Of a DNA stretch of 64,000 bases, positions 8,312-16,374 are shown one piece after another. The position numbers and the translations under genes were made by a program. The number at the start of each line of letters is the position of its first letter. Within the stretch, counting starts at the first letter, position 1. Source of the DNA: JASUTC01 sp964604305 (lineage in GTDB: Bacteria; Thermotogota; Thermotogae; MWEM01); contig CAZRYM010000001.1 in assembly GCA_964604305.1 (NCBI GenBank), positions 1-64,000 on the forward strand, written 5' to 3'. Below the pieces are notes generated by a model that saw only the letters and a program-made list of their open reading frames with translations, ran no database searches and was not told the DNA's origin.

Positions 8312-8618
8312 CTTCAGGCTGCTCTTCCCCTTCCATTTCCGTTTCAATACCTTCTCGATCTTTTGTACATACCTTAATGGATATCGCCGTTCTAGTCTCA
8401 CCGTCTATCGTGACATCTTCAAAACACGGTACCATGAAAAGATCTTTCTGTTTTTCATCCAGAAATCTCCTTGCAATGGCAACCGCTTTAACAGACTGGT
8501 TTACAGCTCCGGCTCCGATGGCCTGAAGTTCAACACATTCGTTTTTGCTTAATTCTCCTGCGATTGCTCCTGCAACTTTGTTGGGATTCGAGTTCGAACT
8601 GACTTTTAATACTTCCAT
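8289..8618 (-). CDS. spoVS: Stage V sporulation protein S (SpoVS) family protein
   Basis: The first ~86 residues match SpoVS/Alba-like proteins closely: MEVLKVSSNSNPNKVAGAIA, then LQAIGAGAVNQSVKAVAIAR and ISIKVCTKDR. The fold binds nucleic acid in related families. SpoVS is widespread in Thermotogota and Deinococcota, which do not sporulate, so a general DNA- or RNA-associated role is likely. This copy has an acidic C-terminal tail of about 20 residues (EEQPEDESG) beyond the usual end. GGAGG lies seven bases before the ATG at 8618. Confidence 0.93.
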   Translation of the reverse strand: MEVLKVSSNSNPNKVAGAIAGELSKNECVELQAIGAGAVNQSVKAVAIARRFLDEKQKDLFMVPCFEDVTIDGETRTAISIKVCTKDREGIETEMEGEEQPEDESGFAE

Positions 8619-8654
8619 TACTTGGCCTCCTTTGGTCTGAATAGGGTTAATAAT

Positions 8655-8683
8655 ATTATAACACAGTCTTTTTTTGTTCACAA
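8655..8683 (-). promoter_or_regulatory. Promoter of the spoVS operon
   Basis: On the minus strand TTGTGA (8678-8683) and TATAAT (8655-8660) are separated by 17 bases, and the -10 is extended (TGT-TATAAT). The first gene starts about 37 bases downstream. Confidence 0.7.
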
Positions 8684-8806
8684 ATGTTATTAATGGTATT
8701 TTTTTCAGTCTTCCAAAAACCTTGGTTTTCTTTTTGCAATTTTTCTTCAAAACAACCACAGGGGGTTGCTCTTACATCTTGTTTGTTTTTATGTTATTCT
8801 TTATTT

Positions 8807-9277
8807 CTATTGTTTTTCTGCTGTAAATGTTCCTATTGAACTACTCATATCAGATGTTTTATATATCAGACCATTGCTAATTGTCGTCTTGTTTGTAACA
8901 GTTCCTCTGATGGTCAGCTTTGATTTATTGGTTGTTTCCTCGCATCTAAGCTGCAAGAGTTTTGATGTTGGATCATATGTTCCCTCTATAACCGTGTATT
9001 TAGGATTCGTAACATCAATTCTTTCATCTGTGACAACTGCAGGACCAAATTCAATCGTTCCGGTCTTAACCTTATTGGAATCCCATATGCCGCCAAATTC
9101 CAACTTGATATCAAGTGAATAGGCTCCAACAGCAAGGGGATCAAAAGCAGTAATAATATTCGCCCCGCCTTTAGCATTCCATGTTGTTCCCAGTTCCGGT
9201 GAAGAAAATACGCCGCATCCACTTAAAGCAAAAATTAAAACCGAAAGTGTAACCAAAGTTATTAATATCTTTTTCAC
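8807..9277 (-). CDS. Small putative lipoprotein of unknown function
   Basis: A 156-residue protein with a lipoprotein signal: KKILITLVTLSVLIFALSGC, lipobox LSGC with the modified Cys at about residue 21. The mature part is beta-rich and lacks a recognised domain. The start is a GTG eight bases after GGAGG; upstream in-frame TTG and GTG codons are part of or before that site. It is flanked by its own probable promoter and the spoVS promoter, so it looks monocistronic. Likely anchored in the membrane facing the periplasm. Confidence 0.75.
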   Translation of the reverse strand: MKKILITLVTLSVLIFALSGCGVFSSPELGTTWNAKGGANIITAFDPLAVGAYSLDIKLEFGGIWDSNKVKTGTIEFGPAVVTDERIDVTNPKYTVIEGTYDPTSKLLQLRCEETTNKSKLTIRGTVTNKTTISNGLIYKTSDMSSSIGTFTAEKQ

Positions 9278-9318
9278 GATTTGCACCTCCAAATAAAATT
9301 ATAATTCTTTCAATGTAA

Positions 9319-9327
9319 ATTATATCA
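9319..9327 (-). promoter_or_regulatory. Extended -10 element upstream of the lipoprotein gene
   Basis: TGATATAAT on the minus strand, about 42 bases before the lipoprotein start. No convincing -35 is visible. Confidence 0.45.
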
Positions 9328-9353
9328 CAATTACTGCTATGAGATAAATGGCT

Positions 9354-9797
9354 TTATGACTTTTTTCGTTTCAAATACTTTTTCAATCCTTTGGATATTT
9401 TTTGGTAACGCATTGCGTTTTCATATTCTTCATTTTTTTTGGCCTTCTCCGTTTTTAAATCGAAGAAGATTATTTGTGTTTCGATGATTGTTTTTTTGAT
9501 TCTCTGTTCTGTGAACAGATCGTGTTCGAACATATTTTCTACAATCAAGTGAGGCATGAGTAATATAAGGATGATGTTATCATCACCCTTTAGATTTTTA
9601 GCGGGTCTGTCATCAAAAAGATTGGCTCTTTCCCTGAGTCCTTTTAAGTGTGTCCGGCTCAATTCCTGGGAATCATATGTGATCATTTCTGTTAAACAAA
9701 AATCACAATAAGCAATCTCTTTTTCAAAACCGTCATCATGAATCTTTTGTATTCTTCTGGCTTCTCTCTTTCCACAGCGAGAACACTTAATCGGCAT
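9354..9797 (-). CDS. McsA-like zinc-finger protein with a C-terminal UVR domain
   Basis: A 147-residue protein. The N-terminus MPIKCSRCGKREA plus AYCDFC supplies two CxxC pairs, a probable zinc-binding module. The C-terminal part, EKAKKNEEYENAMRYQKIS, fits the UvrB/UvrC (UVR) motif. This layout resembles McsA, which activates the arginine kinase McsB, or the adaptor regions of Clp systems; no mcsB, ctsR or clpC lies nearby. The ATG overlaps the stop of the pth fragment by 11 bases. A second, diverged start of the same gene exists on the other side of the gap, so this copy may come from a different strain than the genes to its right. Confidence 0.75.
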   Translation of the reverse strand: MPIKCSRCGKREARRIQKIHDDGFEKEIAYCDFCLTEMITYDSQELSRTHLKGLRERANLFDDRPAKNLKGDDNIILILLMPHLIVENMFEHDLFTEQRIKKTIIETQIIFFDLKTEKAKKNEEYENAMRYQKISKGLKKYLKRKKS

Positions 9798-9870
9798 CAC
9801 CTGCCCATGAGATTCCGTTATAGGAGTTCATAATACTTTCAAAATCTTCCCGTTCCAATAAAGCTTTCAT
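9787..9870 (-). CDS. C-terminal end of a second, diverged pth copy, cut by the assembly gap
   Basis: This encodes 27 residues, MKALLEREDFESIMNSYNGI plus WAGDAD after one Ser, followed by a stop. The complete pth on the other side of the gap ends MRDMMKEDFDVIMNRYNGLK plus WESDDD. The two ends are clearly homologous but not identical. The fragment runs into the N block and overlaps the start of the mcsA-like gene exactly as the intact pth overlaps its own mcsA fragment. Confidence 0.8.
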   Translation of the reverse strand: MKALLEREDFESIMNSYNGISWAGDAD

Positions 9871-9871
9871 C

Positions 9872-9881
9872 NNNNNNNNNN
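9872..9881. other. Ten-base N block (scaffold gap)
   Basis: Ten undetermined bases join two contig ends. Both flanks carry the same mcsA/pth junction in the same orientation at perhaps 75-80% identity, so the gap size is nominal and the join may be chimeric. Confidence 0.97.
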
Positions 9882-9915
9882 CTCTCTTTCCGCAGCGAGA
9901 ACACTTAATCGTCAT
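9882..9915 (-). CDS. N-terminal end of a second mcsA-like copy, cut by the assembly gap
   Basis: The eleven codons MTIKCSRCGKR match the start of the complete mcsA-like gene (MPIKCSRCGKR) with one substitution. They are preceded by the same GTG-ATG pair and overlap the pth stop by 11 bases. The reading frame enters the N block. Confidence 0.8.
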
Positions 9916-10495
9916 CACTCTCCCACTTTAACCCGTTGTATCGATTCATTATCACGTCAAAATCCTCTTTCATCATATCCCTCATGGCGTTTGACGTTTG
10001 TTCCAATACCCAGTCCAGTTTTTCCTGTTCTCCTTCACGGAATTTAGATAAGACAAAGTCCGGTAAAGACGGGATGTTTTTGGGGCCGATGCCTATCTTG
10101 ATGCGTTTAATCTCGTCAGTTCCCAATTCTGACATTATCGATTTCATTCCCTTCTGACCACCTGCTGAACCATTTTTTCTCAATCTTATTCTGCCAAGTT
10201 CCAAAGACACATCATCGTAGATAACGATCAACTCTTCAATTTCAAGCCCGGTTTTTTGAACAAATTCCCTAACGGCAATTCCACTGAGATTCATATAGGT
10301 CAAAGGTTTGACAAGAAATAGTTTTTGATGATCCATCATACAATGAAAGAGTTGATAATTCTTTTTATTCTCTTCTTTTTGGAGTTGGGCAAATCTTCTG
10401 ATAAATTCATTTAAAGCTAAAAAGCCCGCATTATGCCTTGTTGAGACATATTGCGGGCCCGGATTACCTAATCCAATCATTGCAATTCTTTTCAT
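9905..10495 (-). CDS. pth: Peptidyl-tRNA hydrolase
   Basis: A 196-residue cytosolic enzyme that releases tRNA from peptidyl-tRNAs dropped by stalled ribosomes. Family motifs are intact: MIGLGNPGPQYVSTRHNAGF with the catalytic His after R, KPLTYMNLSG, VIYDDVSLELGRIRLRKNGSAGGQKGMKSI and RIKIGIG. It starts nine bases after rplY and overlaps the following mcsA-like start by 11 bases. It belongs to the long minus-strand operon with rplY and prs, an arrangement known from many bacteria. Confidence 0.97.
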   Translation of the reverse strand: MKRIAMIGLGNPGPQYVSTRHNAGFLALNEFIRRFAQLQKEENKKNYQLFHCMMDHQKLFLVKPLTYMNLSGIAVREFVQKTGLEIEELIVIYDDVSLELGRIRLRKNGSAGGQKGMKSIMSELGTDEIKRIKIGIGPKNIPSLPDFVLSKFREGEQEKLDWVLEQTSNAMRDMMKEDFDVIMNRYNGLKWESDDD

Positions 10496-10504
10496 GCTTC
10501 TATT

Positions 10505-11167
10505 TTATGCTTTGTCTTCTTCTTCAGTTTCCTCTCCAATTACTTCAGGCTCAAGGTTTTCTTCTTCCAATTCTTCCGTTTCCTCTTCTTCTACGGGTAT
10601 CATTCTTGGTTCGAGAACGGATACTATGTATTCCTCAGGATCGATATGTGTTTTGACACCTTCCGTAAGGGGCAGGTCTTTCATCTGTATGAATTCACCA
10701 ACATCCAAATCGGCAATGTCAACTTCGATATATTCAGGAATATCCTTCGGAAGAGCCTCTATGGGAATGGAATCATAATGATGTTCCAAAACGCCACCAT
10801 GTTCTATTCCTTTGGGTTCGTTGATAAAGTGTATTGGAACTTCTATATTCATGACATGTCCCGCTGAAGGTACGTAAAAATCGATGTGAATGGGCCTGTC
10901 ATTTACCTGATGTCTTTGAACGGTTTTGAGATACGTCAGGATTTCTTCAACATTTCCCTCTTCATCTTTTATCTGAAGTGTTACAGGTGTTGTGTTTGAA
11001 ATCTTGTGTATGACTGAATCAAAACTAGCGAAATCAACTTCAAATGTTCTGCTTTCAAAATCCGGACCGTATGCTACAACAGGTATGAAACCGTCAACCC
11101 TTACCTTTCTCGAACCGGACGTTTTTACACGGTTCCTTTCGTTTACTTCCATTGCGAATTTTTTCAT
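10505..11167 (-). CDS. rplY: 50S ribosomal protein L25, CTC/TL5 long form
   Basis: A 220-residue 5S-rRNA-binding protein. The N-terminal L25 domain (GSRKVRVDGFIPVVAYG, then KTVQRHQVNDRPIHIDFY) is followed by the beta-rich TL5 C-terminal domain (VPIHFINEPKGIEHGG). A Glu-rich tail of about 35 residues ends the protein. A GGAGG site precedes the ATG. It lies 41 bases after prs and nine bases before pth, matching the common prs-ctc-pth order. Confidence 0.95.
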   Translation of the reverse strand: MKKFAMEVNERNRVKTSGSRKVRVDGFIPVVAYGPDFESRTFEVDFASFDSVIHKISNTTPVTLQIKDEEGNVEEILTYLKTVQRHQVNDRPIHIDFYVPSAGHVMNIEVPIHFINEPKGIEHGGVLEHHYDSIPIEALPKDIPEYIEVDIADLDVGEFIQMKDLPLTEGVKTHIDPEEYIVSVLEPRMIPVEEEETEELEEENLEPEVIGEETEEEDKA

Positions 11168-11208
11168 CTTTCCTATTCCTCCTTAGATTTATCGTACAAA
11201 TGTACTTT

Positions 11209-12159
11209 TTATTTAAATAATATGCTTACAGACAGATTTTTCCTTACTCTTAATACCGCTTCCCCCAAAAGCCTTGACAAATCAAGAACTGTAAAAGTTT
11301 CAGGCAATTCTTGATGCGGTATGGTGTTTGTGATCAAGACCTTTTTTATTATGGATTCCTCAAGCCTGTTCACTGCATTGCCTGAAAGTATACCATGTGT
11401 GGCACAAGCAATGACATCATTTGCTCCTTTTGCCTTTAATGCCTCAGCTGCACCAACAAGAGAACCACCTGTGTCTATTATATCATCAAACAGGATCGCA
11501 TTTTTACCGTTTACATCACCAACTACGTTCACTATTTCAGCCACATTATCCCTTGGTCTTCTTTTATCCAGAATAGCCAATGACATTTTCATCTTTTCGG
11601 CTAATCTCCTGGCTCTTTTTACACCGCCCACATCCGGGGAAACCACCACATAATCATCTTCGTTAAACGATTCAATCTCCTGAAAATATTTAATAAAAAC
11701 CGGAAATGATTGAAGGTTGTCAAGGGGTATATCGAAAAATCCCTGAATTTGTTCTGCATGTAAATCAAGGGTTATGACCCTGTCTGCCCCGGCTTTTGTA
11801 AGCAGGTTTGATACCAGTTTCGCACTGATGGGATCTCTTCCTTTGGCTTTTCTGTCCTGTCTCGCATAACCAAAATAGGGAATGATAACAGAAATTGTGT
11901 TTGCAGAAGCACGTTTGAAAGCATCGATCATGACGAGTAATTGCATGAGGTTGTCGTTGACAGGATGACAAGTGGATTGGATGACAAAAACATCGTGCCC
12001 TCTCACTGTTTCAGCAATTCGAATGTTGACTTCTCCATCCGAAAATTGGGACAATTCCATTTCACCAAGCTTGATATTCATGTAATCTGACATTCTTCTG
12101 GCAAGTTCAGGGTTAGAACTACCTGAAAAAAATTTCATTATTGGCCGACTGAAAGGCAT
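11209..12159 (-). CDS. prs: Ribose-phosphate pyrophosphokinase
   Basis: A 316-residue enzyme making PRPP from ribose 5-phosphate and ATP for nucleotide, His and Trp synthesis. Seen are FSGSSNPELARRM, the ATP loop region PYFGYARQDRKAKGRDPISA, the metal-binding stretch ITLDLHAEQIQGFF and the PRPP loop LFDDIIDTGGSL. I chose the ATG at 12159, eight bases after GGAGGG. An ATG seven codons upstream lies before that site and overlaps glmU. It starts four bases after glmU ends, so the two are coupled. Confidence 0.97.
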   Translation of the reverse strand: MPFSRPIMKFFSGSSNPELARRMSDYMNIKLGEMELSQFSDGEVNIRIAETVRGHDVFVIQSTCHPVNDNLMQLLVMIDAFKRASANTISVIIPYFGYARQDRKAKGRDPISAKLVSNLLTKAGADRVITLDLHAEQIQGFFDIPLDNLQSFPVFIKYFQEIESFNEDDYVVVSPDVGGVKRARRLAEKMKMSLAILDKRRPRDNVAEIVNVVGDVNGKNAILFDDIIDTGGSLVGAAEALKAKGANDVIACATHGILSGNAVNRLEESIIKKVLITNTIPHQELPETFTVLDLSRLLGEAVLRVRKNLSVSILFK

Positions 12160-12163
12160 ATTA

Positions 12164-13585
12164 TCATCCCTCCCTTTCATTTTTATACTTCTTTTTCAAT
12201 TCAGAAGCACGATTTTCCTTATTGCTTTGTTTGCCCCTTGAAATGGATAAGCAATCCTCAGGTACATCACGCACAATCACAGAACCTGCTCCCACTATTG
12301 CACCTTTGCCTATCCTGACAGGTGCCACAAGAGACGTATTACTTCCAATAAACGCTCCCTTTTCTATTAAAGTTTGATTTTTGCTAAACCCGTTATAATT
12401 GCAGGTAATCGTACCGGCTCCGATGTTTACATCTTCCTCTATAGTTGTATCTCCAAGATAGGAGAGATGTTGGGCTTTTGAGCCTTTCCCCACTGTGGTC
12501 TTCTTGGTTTCTACAAAATCGCCTATCTTCACATCATCCTCAAGAATTGTATTTTCTCTTAACCTGGCAAAAGGACCGATTTTTACATTGTTTTTTACCT
12601 GCACACCGGATAAATGAGATCTTTCTATGATGTTGTTCTCTCCGATAATACTGTTTTCAATCTGTGACATGGGCCCTATCTTACAACCTCTTCCGATAGT
12701 GGTCTTCCCTTTTACAATGGTCATTGGCTCTATGATGCAATCAGTTTCGAGGGTGACTTCCGGGTCTATATAAGACTGTTCGGGATCAATCATCGTCACA
12801 CCATTTATCATATGTTTTTTATTAATGCGTTTTCTGGCTATTTTTTCCAACACAGATAATTGATAGCGGTTGTTGATACCGCTGACCTCATAATGATCAT
12901 CAGTGACCACGGAAATTGCTTTTCCGCCTTTTTGATCAATCCATTCAACGATATCGGTCAGATAATATTCTCCCTGCTGATTATCATTTTTAAGGTGATT
13001 CAGACTCTCTCTCAACTGTGCAGCTTTCACAAGGTACATCCCCGAATTGATCTCTTTTATTTCCAATTGCTCGGGTGTAGCATCTTTATGCTCCACAATC
13101 TTCTTGATGAAACCTTCCCGATTCTTAACAATTCTCCCATATCCCGACGGATCGGTTTTCTCAACGGTTAACACCGCTGCTTCCGAGTTACTGTTTTGAT
13201 ATGCAAGAAGCATCTTTTTCAGGGTTTCACTTTTAATAAGGGGTACATCTCCACATAATATGTAAACCGGTTCATCATCTTTTAAACTGTGTATTGCAGG
13301 CATAGCCATTTTCACAGCATGACCCGTGCCTAGTCTTTCCTTCTGATAATAAACCTTTGTCTCTATTCCCTTTTCCAAAGACCAGTGATCCAACAGTTTT
13401 TCTACTTCCGGCATATTTTCACCGATAACAACTGCGATTTTATCACAATGTTTATCTTCTATCAAGTTTTCATAACTGTTAAGTACCCATTCCAGCATGG
13501 GATGGAATACCAACTCGTGCATTACCTTCGGTTTATTGGACTTCATACGTGTTCCCATACCTGCAGCAAGAATTATCCCCAGCAT
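12164..13585 (-). CDS. glmU: Bifunctional GlmU: UDP-N-acetylglucosamine pyrophosphorylase / glucosamine-1-phosphate acetyltransferase
   Basis: A 473-residue cytosolic enzyme for the last two steps of UDP-GlcNAc synthesis. The N-terminal uridyltransferase has LAAGMGTRMKSNKPKVMHEL, then GTGHAVKMA and YILCGDVPLI. The C-terminal half is a left-handed beta-helix of hexapeptide repeats with GDFVETKKTTVGKGSKAQHL and NIGAGTITCNYNGFSK at the acetyl-CoA site. The catalytic His is probably in KAQHLSYLGD. The product feeds murein synthesis (murC is also in this window) and surface glycans. It starts 14 bases after ruvA. Confidence 0.97.
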   Translation of the reverse strand: MLGIILAAGMGTRMKSNKPKVMHELVFHPMLEWVLNSYENLIEDKHCDKIAVVIGENMPEVEKLLDHWSLEKGIETKVYYQKERLGTGHAVKMAMPAIHSLKDDEPVYILCGDVPLIKSETLKKMLLAYQNSNSEAAVLTVEKTDPSGYGRIVKNREGFIKKIVEHKDATPEQLEIKEINSGMYLVKAAQLRESLNHLKNDNQQGEYYLTDIVEWIDQKGGKAISVVTDDHYEVSGINNRYQLSVLEKIARKRINKKHMINGVTMIDPEQSYIDPEVTLETDCIIEPMTIVKGKTTIGRGCKIGPMSQIENSIIGENNIIERSHLSGVQVKNNVKIGPFARLRENTILEDDVKIGDFVETKKTTVGKGSKAQHLSYLGDTTIEEDVNIGAGTITCNYNGFSKNQTLIEKGAFIGSNTSLVAPVRIGKGAIVGAGSVIVRDVPEDCLSISRGKQSNKENRASELKKKYKNEREG

Positions 13586-13599
13586 CTTCCTCCCCCTTT

Positions 13600-14211
13600 T
13601 CAGCTCATTTCCAAAAATCTCTTCAAAGCGTCCTTTATCAATTGTTGTACTGTATAATCATCCTTCTTTTCAATTAATTCCCGTAAGACTTTTCTCGAAT
13701 TCATAGTTGAATAACCCAACGCTTCCAAGCCTTCCAAAGCCTCTTGAAAGAGTTTGAGATTCTTTATCTTCTCTTCATTTTGAGTAGACTCTGTAATAAT
13801 TATATTTTCTGAGAAATCCTTCATTTTCGACTTCAGTTCCAGCACAATTCTCTCAGCAGTCTTTTTTCCTATCCCGGGAAGACTTTTAAGAAAGTCTGTA
13901 TCGTTAAAACTAATGGCCTCAACAATCTCAACTGATTCAGCTGATGCCAAAATCCTGATCACCGATTTTGAACCCAACCCGCTTACCCCTCGAAGGAGGT
14001 TAAACAGTTTTCGCTTTTCATCAGTCTTGAATCCGTACATTCTGAATTCGTCCTCTCCCGGAACCATTACCACATAAGCCTTACAGAGTTCCTCTTCACA
14101 ATGATAAAGTTCATTGTCGCTATACAACTCATATCCGATGTTATTAACTTCCAGGACAATTCGATTATCTTCACCTTTTTCAGTTATTCTTCCCTTGAGA
14201 TAATTATACAT
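13600..14211 (-). CDS. ruvA: Holliday junction DNA helicase subunit RuvA
   Basis: A 203-residue DNA-binding subunit that targets RuvB to Holliday junctions. The N-terminal OB fold starts MYNYLKGRI and includes YGFKTDEKRKLFNLLRGVSG. Two helix-hairpin-helix motifs follow: LRGVSGLGSKSVIRIL and LKSLPGIGKKTAERIVLELK. The C-terminal domain III (ALEALGYS ... LIKDALKRFLEMS) contacts RuvB. ruvB and ruvC are not in the window. It sits 12 bases after the pullulanase gene, an unusual neighbour. Confidence 0.96.
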   Translation of the reverse strand: MYNYLKGRITEKGEDNRIVLEVNNIGYELYSDNELYHCEEELCKAYVVMVPGEDEFRMYGFKTDEKRKLFNLLRGVSGLGSKSVIRILASAESVEIVEAISFNDTDFLKSLPGIGKKTAERIVLELKSKMKDFSENIIITESTQNEEKIKNLKLFQEALEGLEALGYSTMNSRKVLRELIEKKDDYTVQQLIKDALKRFLEMS

Positions 14212-14223
14212 CCATCTTCTCCT

Positions 14224-16374
14224 TCATATATACAGTAAATACCAGCTTTTTTCACTGAGTTGCAGTTCTTTGTTGGCAATCCCCAAAACCGAATCTCCAG
14301 CTTGATATTTATTGACTGTTATGTTCCATCCATCACCTGTTGCCAGTTCAGGCAATTTGAACCATAAATCTTCATCTGTCATATTGACAGCCACGACGCA
14401 GTGTTTCCAGGAATCAATTCCCCTGCCATCAATTGTAAAGGCAAATGCACCTTCAAGCCTGTGTATGAGGTTTACTCGAGACAATAACTCATGCTTTTTA
14501 GCCAGTCTGAACATGTTATGATTCTTTCTTATCTCTATGAGTCGTTTATAATATTCATAGAGATCGTAGTATTTTGCCTTGTTGTGCCACTTGATGGTGT
14601 TGTATACGTCACCAAGATTATACGTGTTGTGATGCATGTGTTTGCTTCTGGCAAATTCCTCTCCCGAATGCAAAAACACAATTCCCTGAGTCAATACGAC
14701 TATGAATGCTGCCAATCTGTTCAAGGAAAGCCATTCGTTCCAATCCTTTTCCGGACAACTTTTTTTGATCTTGTCAAATAAAGTCAGGTTGTCATGACAG
14801 GAATTATACGCAATCTGTTCACATGGATTGTCGGCAATATTGAGCAAATCATCCTCATAACCTATTGCACCCAGCATGGACCCAAGTAATTGATCTGACC
14901 ATCCGATTTGTGAGCTGATAAATCCCCTGGAGTCATCATCCGGAAATCCCTTGATTGCGTTCCTCAAATCGTCGTTAAACACGGCAATTTTGTGACCCCT
15001 TTGAAATCCCTTAGTAGATCTTTTTTCTTCCGGTAAAACCGTTAAACCGCCGGTCCAGGGTTCCCCATACAATATGAGATCTTTTTCTTTCCCCAATTCT
15101 TCTTCGATGGTATGCATGGTAGCCGTATCCATCAAACCCATTAAGTCAAATCTGAAACCGTCAACGTTGTAAAGGTGAATCCAGTGACGCAGGGAATCGA
15201 TGATGTATTTTCTCATAAAAGGTCTCTCAGTGTCTATTTCATTTCCGCATCCTGAGCCGTTCGAAAGTTCTCCATAGTCACTCCATCTGTAGGCGTGGTC
15301 CGGGATGGTACAGTTAAAGATTGACCCTTCCTGTTCATAGGTATGGTTGTAAACCACGTCCAGGATTAAACCCAGAGAATGTTCATGGAGTGTTTTTACC
15401 ATCTTTCTGACTCCATCAATTCTTGAAATGGGATCATCGGGATCCGAAGCATAGGAGCCTTCAGGCACGGTATAACAAAGAGGGTCGTATCCCCAGTTAT
15501 AATCTGATTTATGTGCATCATTGACAGATTTAAAATCCTGGATGGGAAGAATGTGCACATGAGTGACTCCTAATTCTTTCAAATGATCGAATCCCACGCT
15601 AAGTCCATTTTCTATGGTTATATTTTTCTGACAGAAGGCATCATATGTATTTCTTTGTTCAAAACTTACTGTCGGATCAGAAGTAAAATCACGGATATGT
15701 GTTTCATAGATGATACAATCGCAGGGATTTTTAGGGTTTTCATACTGATCATCCATATTCTCCAAGCTTGTTTCATCAATCACCACTGAACGTTGAGAAT
15801 TGATTGTCAATGAAAGGGAAAAAGGATCGATTGTTTCTCTGATCTTTCCTTCAATATTTATGACATAGCGGTATTCTCTAAGATGGAGATTGCGATCAAA
15901 GGTTTTTGTCCAAAAACCCCGTTCATCATAATCCATCTCAAAGAGTTCAGCATCCTCACCATCAAATAGCTTTATACGAACCCATTTTGCCAATGGAGAA
16001 AAGAGCCTGAACAGGGTTTTGTCATTATCCGCTTGAGGAAAAAAGCTAATTCCATCCACCTTATACGCATAATAGTCGATTACTTTGGTCTTTTTCACAT
16101 GACTTTTTGAGACCTTTTTTGTTGTCGTTATTAAAATTAGTTCAAATTTCTCCCTTAATTTTCCAATGTCTTGATCAAACGGCAGGGTTAATTCGTATAT
16201 TTGAAGTTTACCATGTTCACGGGTTTTTTTTATTTCGCAGATGAGTTCTTCGTCTCCGATTCTGGCCAAAAACGAGGGATGATGTTTATCCTTTTCATTA
16301 TCATATTGAACCGTTGCTCTAATAGTCTTAAAGTCGTTCAATTCACTTAGCATTATGTTCATTTGTTTCACCAT
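14224..16374 (-). CDS. pulA: Type I pullulanase (GH13), apparently intracellular
   Basis: A 716-residue debranching enzyme cleaving alpha-1,6 bonds of pullulan, glycogen or limit dextrins. The pullulanase signature YNWGYDP is at residues 292-298. GH13 regions are DVVYNH (339-344), GFRFD (nucleophile Asp410), YGEPW (acid Glu438) and SCHDN (Asp528). A CBM48-like beta domain occupies roughly 115-200. No signal peptide is present, unlike secreted pullulanases, so a role in glycogen or imported maltodextrin turnover is likely. The start is uncertain: a GTG (used here) and ATGs at 16362 and 16353 all overlap the upstream exporter gene. Confidence 0.92.
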   Translation of the reverse strand: MVKQMNIMLSELNDFKTIRATVQYDNEKDKHHPSFLARIGDEELICEIKKTREHGKLQIYELTLPFDQDIGKLREKFELILITTTKKVSKSHVKKTKVIDYYAYKVDGISFFPQADNDKTLFRLFSPLAKWVRIKLFDGEDAELFEMDYDERGFWTKTFDRNLHLREYRYVINIEGKIRETIDPFSLSLTINSQRSVVIDETSLENMDDQYENPKNPCDCIIYETHIRDFTSDPTVSFEQRNTYDAFCQKNITIENGLSVGFDHLKELGVTHVHILPIQDFKSVNDAHKSDYNWGYDPLCYTVPEGSYASDPDDPISRIDGVRKMVKTLHEHSLGLILDVVYNHTYEQEGSIFNCTIPDHAYRWSDYGELSNGSGCGNEIDTERPFMRKYIIDSLRHWIHLYNVDGFRFDLMGLMDTATMHTIEEELGKEKDLILYGEPWTGGLTVLPEEKRSTKGFQRGHKIAVFNDDLRNAIKGFPDDDSRGFISSQIGWSDQLLGSMLGAIGYEDDLLNIADNPCEQIAYNSCHDNLTLFDKIKKSCPEKDWNEWLSLNRLAAFIVVLTQGIVFLHSGEEFARSKHMHHNTYNLGDVYNTIKWHNKAKYYDLYEYYKRLIEIRKNHNMFRLAKKHELLSRVNLIHRLEGAFAFTIDGRGIDSWKHCVVAVNMTDEDLWFKLPELATGDGWNITVNKYQAGDSVLGIANKELQLSEKSWYLLYI

